Shown here piece after piece: positions 6,143 to 8,933 of a DNA stretch of 8,933 bases. Source of the stretch: Candidatus Lindowiibacteriota bacterium (GTDB lineage Bacteria > Lindowbacteria > 2-12-FULL-62-27); assembly GCA_023249255.1 (NCBI GenBank), contig JAHFCY010000138.1:1-8933 (forward strand), in the 5' to 3' direction. The stretch's first letter is position 1. Each line of letters opens with the position of its first letter. Below the pieces are notes generated by a model. The model was not told where the DNA came from, did not search any database, and worked only from the letters and a program-made list of their open reading frames with translations. Made by a program: the position numbers and the translations under genes.

Positions 6143-8380
6143 TTGCTCACCCTCGCCAACCTATCGTTTGAGGAACAACGGCAGGTCGATACCCTGCTGG
6201 CGTCGCTTGATCCCGGCATTCAGCCCGCCGTCCATTCCCTGTTTACCGGCCTGAACCGCGAGCAGGTCGCGGCGCTGGCCCATCCGCTCTCCGCCGGAAA
6301 ACCCCTGCTGATCATCGCGGGCGCCGGAAGCGGCAAGACGTCGGTCCTCACGCGTCGCGTCGCGCTTCTGCTTCTCTCCGGCATTCCACCCGATCTGATT
6401 TTCGTTTCGACGTTCACGGTAAAAGCCGCCGGCGAGATGAAAGAACGCATCGGCCATCAGCTCGAGAAATTGGCGCAGGAATCCCACGGGCCGCTCAAGG
6501 CGAATCTCGATCTGCTCCTCGCGTCATTCACCAACGCCTGGATCGGAACGTTTCATTCGCTGTGCCTGCGAATGTTGCGGGAAAAAGGGCCTGAAGGGGT
6601 TTCTCCCATCGAGGAACTTGGCTTTCCACCGGCCGTTCAAATTCTCTCGGACGCCGAATCACGCCGGATGCTGGCCGAAATCCCGGCAGGCGCGGCGGTG
6701 AAAGCCGACGTGAGGGAAATCGCGGCCGCGATGGATCTTGCGGCCAATGATCTTCTGACGCCGGAAACGCTCGCGGCCAAAAAAACCTGCGGCTCCCTGC
6801 CGGCCGACCTCGTCGCCGAAACCTGGCGGCAGTACGCCGACAAAAAACGAGCGGCCGGCATGGTCGACTTCACCGACCTTCTCTATCTCGCCGCAACTGC
6901 GTTCGCCGACCGCCGGCCCAGCGCCCAACGCTGGAAAACGCGATTCACACATGTTCTGATCGACGAATATCAGGACACGAATATCGCGCAGTACGCCATC
7001 GCGACGGAACTGGCGGCCGCCCACCGCAATCTCTTCGTCGTCGGCGACGATGACCAGAGCATCTATCGTTTTCGCGGTGCGGACGTTCGAAACATCCGCG
7101 CGTTCACGGCCGACTATTCCGACGCCCGCGTCGTCCGCCTCATCCGGAATTACCGCTCGTCGCCCATCATCCTCGGCGCCGCAAACGCGCTTCTGGCAAG
7201 CCGTCCCACAAGCGAAATCGACAAGACGCTCCTTGCGTCGGCGCCGGCATCCGACAAACTGCCGGACAAGATCACCGTGTACGAAGCGGCCGACGACGCC
7301 GACGAAATCAATTTCGTGATTTTTCAGATTCGCGAATTGCTGAAAGAGGGATTTCGCCTGTCCGACATCGTCATCTTCTACCGCGTCCATGAATTCTCCG
7401 AAACGGTCACGTCGCATTTCCGCGCGCAGAATGTTCCGTTCGCCGAGGTCGGCGGGAAATCTCTTCTCGACCATCCGCTGGTTCATTCGATGCGCGCGCT
7501 GATCCTCGCCGTGAACGCCGTGGCGGCGAAATACGCCGGACGATTTGATATTCTTCGGGACGGCTTGGTCTTGCGCGAGGCCCTGCGCGATGTCTGGTCG
7601 ATCGGCAAGTTAGGCCCGAAAAATCGGGAAGATCGCGCGATGTTCGAGTCTCTACCGGCCCCCGAGCGCATTCTGCTCGAGGAACAGGGATACGTCGAGG
7701 CGGTCCACGCCTGCCGCAGCGGCGATTCCCAGCAGCATCTTGAACGCCTCTGGAGCGCGATCCACGGGGCCGCGCAGGGACTGGCGAGCGCAACGCCCCG
7801 GCAAGTGACGCATTTTCTGGTTGACACGCTCGATATCCGAACTCTTGCGAATGAGGATGCCGGCGTTCGAAAAGGCCTGGTCGTTTTTGAGAAATTTTTG
7901 TCGTCGCGCCTGCCTTTCGCGCCGGCCGGCCGGGAGGGATTTGACCTTCTGCTGTCCGCGTTCGAATCGGGCCAGAAAGGCGAGCCGTCCGCCGATCTTG
8001 TGGCAGACGACGCCGTCCGCCTCATGACGATCCATGCGTCGAAGGGACTCGAATTTCCGGTCGTGTTTGTGATCGGCGTCGAGGAGACGATCCTGCCGTT
8101 CGTCCACATGCAGGCCTCCAGGGAATCCGATGCCGAGCGGCGGGAGAGCGAAGAGGAGGAACTGCGGCTGTTTTACGTCGCGATCACGCGGGCCAAGCAC
8201 CGCCTCTACCTGACGAGCGCCGCCCGACGCGCATGGTATGGCCGCCAGGTCACGCACGTCCCTTCACGCTTTTTGTCCAAACTTCCCAAAGAACTCACAA
8301 CCCGCGGATCCGCCCTCTCCACCGCCGACCGCGCCGCCCACCGCACCAAACAGTTTTTCAAGGACATGTTCGGCGGATGA
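6143..8380 (+). CDS. UvrD/PcrA/Rep-family ATP-dependent DNA helicase (SF1A)
   Basis: A 745-residue 3'-5' DNA translocase/helicase. All SF1A motifs are in order: Q motif LNREQ (37-41), Walker A AGAGSGKT (59-66), Ia FTVKAAGEMKERI (91-103), Ib IGTFHSLCLRML (134-145), Walker B DEYQDT (274-279), III VVGDDDQSIYRFRGA (299-313), IV RNYRSS (335-340), V TIHASKGLEF (629-638) and VI FYVAITRAKHRLYL (677-690). Length is normal for UvrD/PcrA. The TTG at 6143 is the only credible start: an in-frame TAA lies 6 nt upstream and the first internal ATG falls after motif Ia. This gives a leader of about 35 residues before the Q motif, longer than usual. No nuclease domain follows, so any nuclease partner must be separate; the Cas4-like pair two genes upstream is a candidate. 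General repair roles are an equal possibility. It ends with FFKDMFGG and lacks an obvious PCNA or UvrB interaction motif. Confidence 0.94.
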   Translation: MLTLANLSFEEQRQVDTLLASLDPGIQPAVHSLFTGLNREQVAALAHPLSAGKPLLIIAGAGSGKTSVLTRRVALLLLSGIPPDLIFVSTFTVKAAGEMKERIGHQLEKLAQESHGPLKANLDLLLASFTNAWIGTFHSLCLRMLREKGPEGVSPIEELGFPPAVQILSDAESRRMLAEIPAGAAVKADVREIAAAMDLAANDLLTPETLAAKKTCGSLPADLVAETWRQYADKKRAAGMVDFTDLLYLAATAFADRRPSAQRWKTRFTHVLIDEYQDTNIAQYAIATELAAAHRNLFVVGDDDQSIYRFRGADVRNIRAFTADYSDARVVRLIRNYRSSPIILGAANALLASRPTSEIDKTLLASAPASDKLPDKITVYEAADDADEINFVIFQIRELLKEGFRLSDIVIFYRVHEFSETVTSHFRAQNVPFAEVGGKSLLDHPLVHSMRALILAVNAVAAKYAGRFDILRDGLVLREALRDVWSIGKLGPKNREDRAMFESLPAPERILLEEQGYVEAVHACRSGDSQQHLERLWSAIHGAAQGLASATPRQVTHFLVDTLDIRTLANEDAGVRKGLVVFEKFLSSRLPFAPAGREGFDLLLSAFESGQKGEPSADLVADDAVRLMTIHASKGLEFPVVFVIGVEETILPFVHMQASRESDAERRESEEEELRLFYVAITRAKHRLYLTSAARRAWYGRQVTHVPSRFLSKLPKELTTRGSALSTADRAAHRTKQFFKDMFGG

Positions 8381-8400
8381 TGAGGCCCGGATGATGAGGC
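8375..8400 (+). repeat. 12-bp tandem direct repeat at the helicase stop codon
   Basis: GGATGATGAGGC occurs at 8375-8386 and again at 8389-8400, a 14-nt period. The first copy contains the helicase TGA stop (8378-8380). It looks like a local slippage duplication; no function is evident. Confidence 0.7.
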
Positions 8401-8409
8401 GCGGTACAG

Positions 8410-8438
8410 TTGACACCCGGGCACTTTGCATATACGAT
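8410..8438 (+). promoter_or_regulatory. Sigma70-type promoter of the cold-shock gene
   Basis: A perfect -35 hexamer TTGACA (8410-8415) is followed after 17 nt by TACGAT (8433-8438, four of six matches to TATAAT). Transcription would begin near 8444-8447, giving a leader of about 175 nt. This is the only strong promoter I see in the window. The sequence TGCATA occurs at 8427-8432 and 8442-8447, one copy on each side of the core of the -10 box. Confidence 0.68.
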
Positions 8439-8445
8439 CCGTGCA

Positions 8446-8604
8446 TAGGCCTTGATTGGCATAAGCCGCAGAGAGCGGTGGGCCGGTCGAGAAAGGTTAT
8501 CTGGGATTTACCCGTTAGACGGTATTGGCTCTGCGGTCCTTCGGACTTTCAGCCGAAATCGATGGCGTAATGAACAGCGTTCCTGACTTTGGCTGAACGG
8601 AAAG
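8446..8604 (+). promoter_or_regulatory. Long structured 5' leader of the cold-shock gene with competing pairings
   Basis: No ORF here looks like a gene, yet complementary segments are dense. CCGCAGAG (8466-8473) is perfectly complementary to CTCTGCGG (8529-8536). TTCAGCCGAA (8548-8557) can pair with TTTGGCTGAA (8588-8597) over 10 bp with one G-U. These compete with local hairpins at 8465-8479, 8525-8556 and 8536-8546. TCCTTC (8537-8542) is complementary to GAAGGA (8604-8609), which includes part of the ribosome binding site. Long leaders with alternative folds are known for cspA-type mRNAs, where they tie translation to temperature. Pairings were read by eye; no energies were computed, and I do not recognise a known riboswitch class. 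Confidence 0.5.
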
Positions 8605-8612
8605 AAGGAGGT
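8605..8612 (+). promoter_or_regulatory. Strong Shine-Dalgarno site of the cold-shock gene
   Basis: AAGGAGGT lies 7 nt before the ATG at 8620 and is a near-perfect match to the 16S rRNA 3' end, far better than any ribosome binding site in the upstream cluster. It fixes the start codon. Confidence 0.9.
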
Positions 8613-8619
8613 AGAGCAA

Positions 8620-8832
8620 ATGTCACAGGGAAAAGTCAAGTGGTTTGACGCTCAGAAGGGCTATGGCTTTATCGAGCTCGATGGTGGGGCGGGAGATTTG
8701 TTTGTGCACTTCTCCAGCATCGCCGGCGAGGGATTCAAGAGCCTCGACGAGGGTCAGAAGGTCGAATTTGAAATCGGCGACGGGAAGAAAGGCAAGCAAG
8801 CGATCAACGTCCAGAAAGTCGCGGCGGTTTAA
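8620..8832 (+). CDS. Cold-shock-domain RNA chaperone (CspA family)
   Basis: A 70-residue single cold-shock domain, the usual length of the family. These small OB-fold proteins bind single-stranded RNA and DNA and melt secondary structure in mRNAs. Both nucleic-acid-binding motifs are present: RNP1 KGYGFI (13-18) and RNP2 LFVHFSSI (27-34), along with the typical start GKVKWFD (4-10) and the end QAINVQKV (60-67). It stands alone as a transcription unit, with its own promoter and long leader upstream and a strong terminator downstream, and is not part of the DNA-uptake cluster. The leader suggests control after transcription, plausibly by temperature or by Csp binding itself. Which paralogue this is (cold-induced or constitutive) cannot be told from the protein alone. 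Confidence 0.97.
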   Translation: MSQGKVKWFDAQKGYGFIELDGGAGDLFVHFSSIAGEGFKSLDEGQKVEFEIGDGKKGKQAINVQKVAAV

Positions 8833-8864
8833 GTTCGGCTTCACATTTCACAGAGAAAATTCTC

Positions 8865-8899
8865 CGGTCCCGGCGGGAAACCGCCGGGATCGTTTTTTT
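8865..8899 (+). terminator. Rho-independent terminator of the cold-shock gene
   Basis: A 12-bp G+C-rich stem with one G-U pair (8865-8876 with 8881-8892), a GAAA tetraloop and a run of seven T (8893-8899), 32 nt after the csp stop codon. The 34 nt that follow to the window end contain no assignable feature; the final ATG has no clear ribosome binding site. Confidence 0.93.
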
Positions 8900-8933
8900 G
8901 ATCCCGGCAGGACACCCTTGAAAAACTTCCATG

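Noticed and set aside
8381-8409. Intrinsic terminator for the uptake operon after the helicase
   Set aside because: I find no G+C stem followed by a T run here. Termination must be factor-dependent, or transcription reads through to the terminator after csp.
8238-8570. Plus-strand open frame of 110 codons overlapping the helicase end and the csp leader
   Set aside because: It is out of frame with the helicase, has a composition typical of shadow frames, and runs through the csp promoter with no ribosome binding site.
8900-8933. Start of a next gene at the final ATG (8931)
   Set aside because: No clear ribosome binding site and no coding sequence after it in the window, so it cannot be judged.

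Overview
The window is a G+C-rich stretch of bacterial chromosome with every recognisable gene on the + strand. It contains the end of one long, tightly packed gene cluster (2-8380) followed by an independent cold-shock gene with its own promoter and terminator (about 8410-8899). The proteins imply a bacterium with a DNA-uptake apparatus. One HhH protein carries a lipobox signal without Asp at +2, which would suit a two-membrane (Gram-negative type) cell. Nothing here fixes the phylum; protein divergence and domain arrangements suggest an under-sampled lineage, but that is inference.

Cluster, in order: the 3' part of comEC, the DNA-uptake channel (gene enters from the left edge); a membrane-anchored ComEA-like protein with two helix-hairpin-helix (HhH) units; a membrane-anchored metallo-beta-lactamase (MBL) hydrolase of the ComEC C-terminal type; an HhH lipoprotein; a small tail-anchored protein and a membrane-anchored Fe-S PD-(D/E)XK protein that together look like the two halves of one Cas4-like nuclease; a class I SAM methyltransferase; and a UvrD/PcrA-type SF1A helicase. 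Gene junctions run from -4 to +9 nt, including two ATGA overlaps, so co-transcription and translational coupling are very likely. The cluster's promoter lies outside the window.

Working model (inference): HhH proteins bind incoming DNA outside the cytoplasmic membrane and ComEC conducts it. The external nuclease-like job is done by the separate MBL protein, because the MBL domain of ComEC has lost most of its metal ligands. On the cytoplasmic face, a split membrane-anchored Cas4-like nuclease and a UvrD-like helicase could process the incoming strand, an arrangement that recalls the helicase plus Fe-S-nuclease pairing in AddAB/AdnAB. The methyltransferase has no obvious place in this scheme.

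The 239-nt gap 8381-8619 holds a short tandem repeat, a strong sigma70-like promoter and a leader of about 175 nt with several mutually exclusive pairings, one of which can mask the ribosome binding site of the cold-shock gene. This resembles in principle the thermoswitch leaders of cspA-type genes. The last 34 nt after the terminator contain nothing I can assign.
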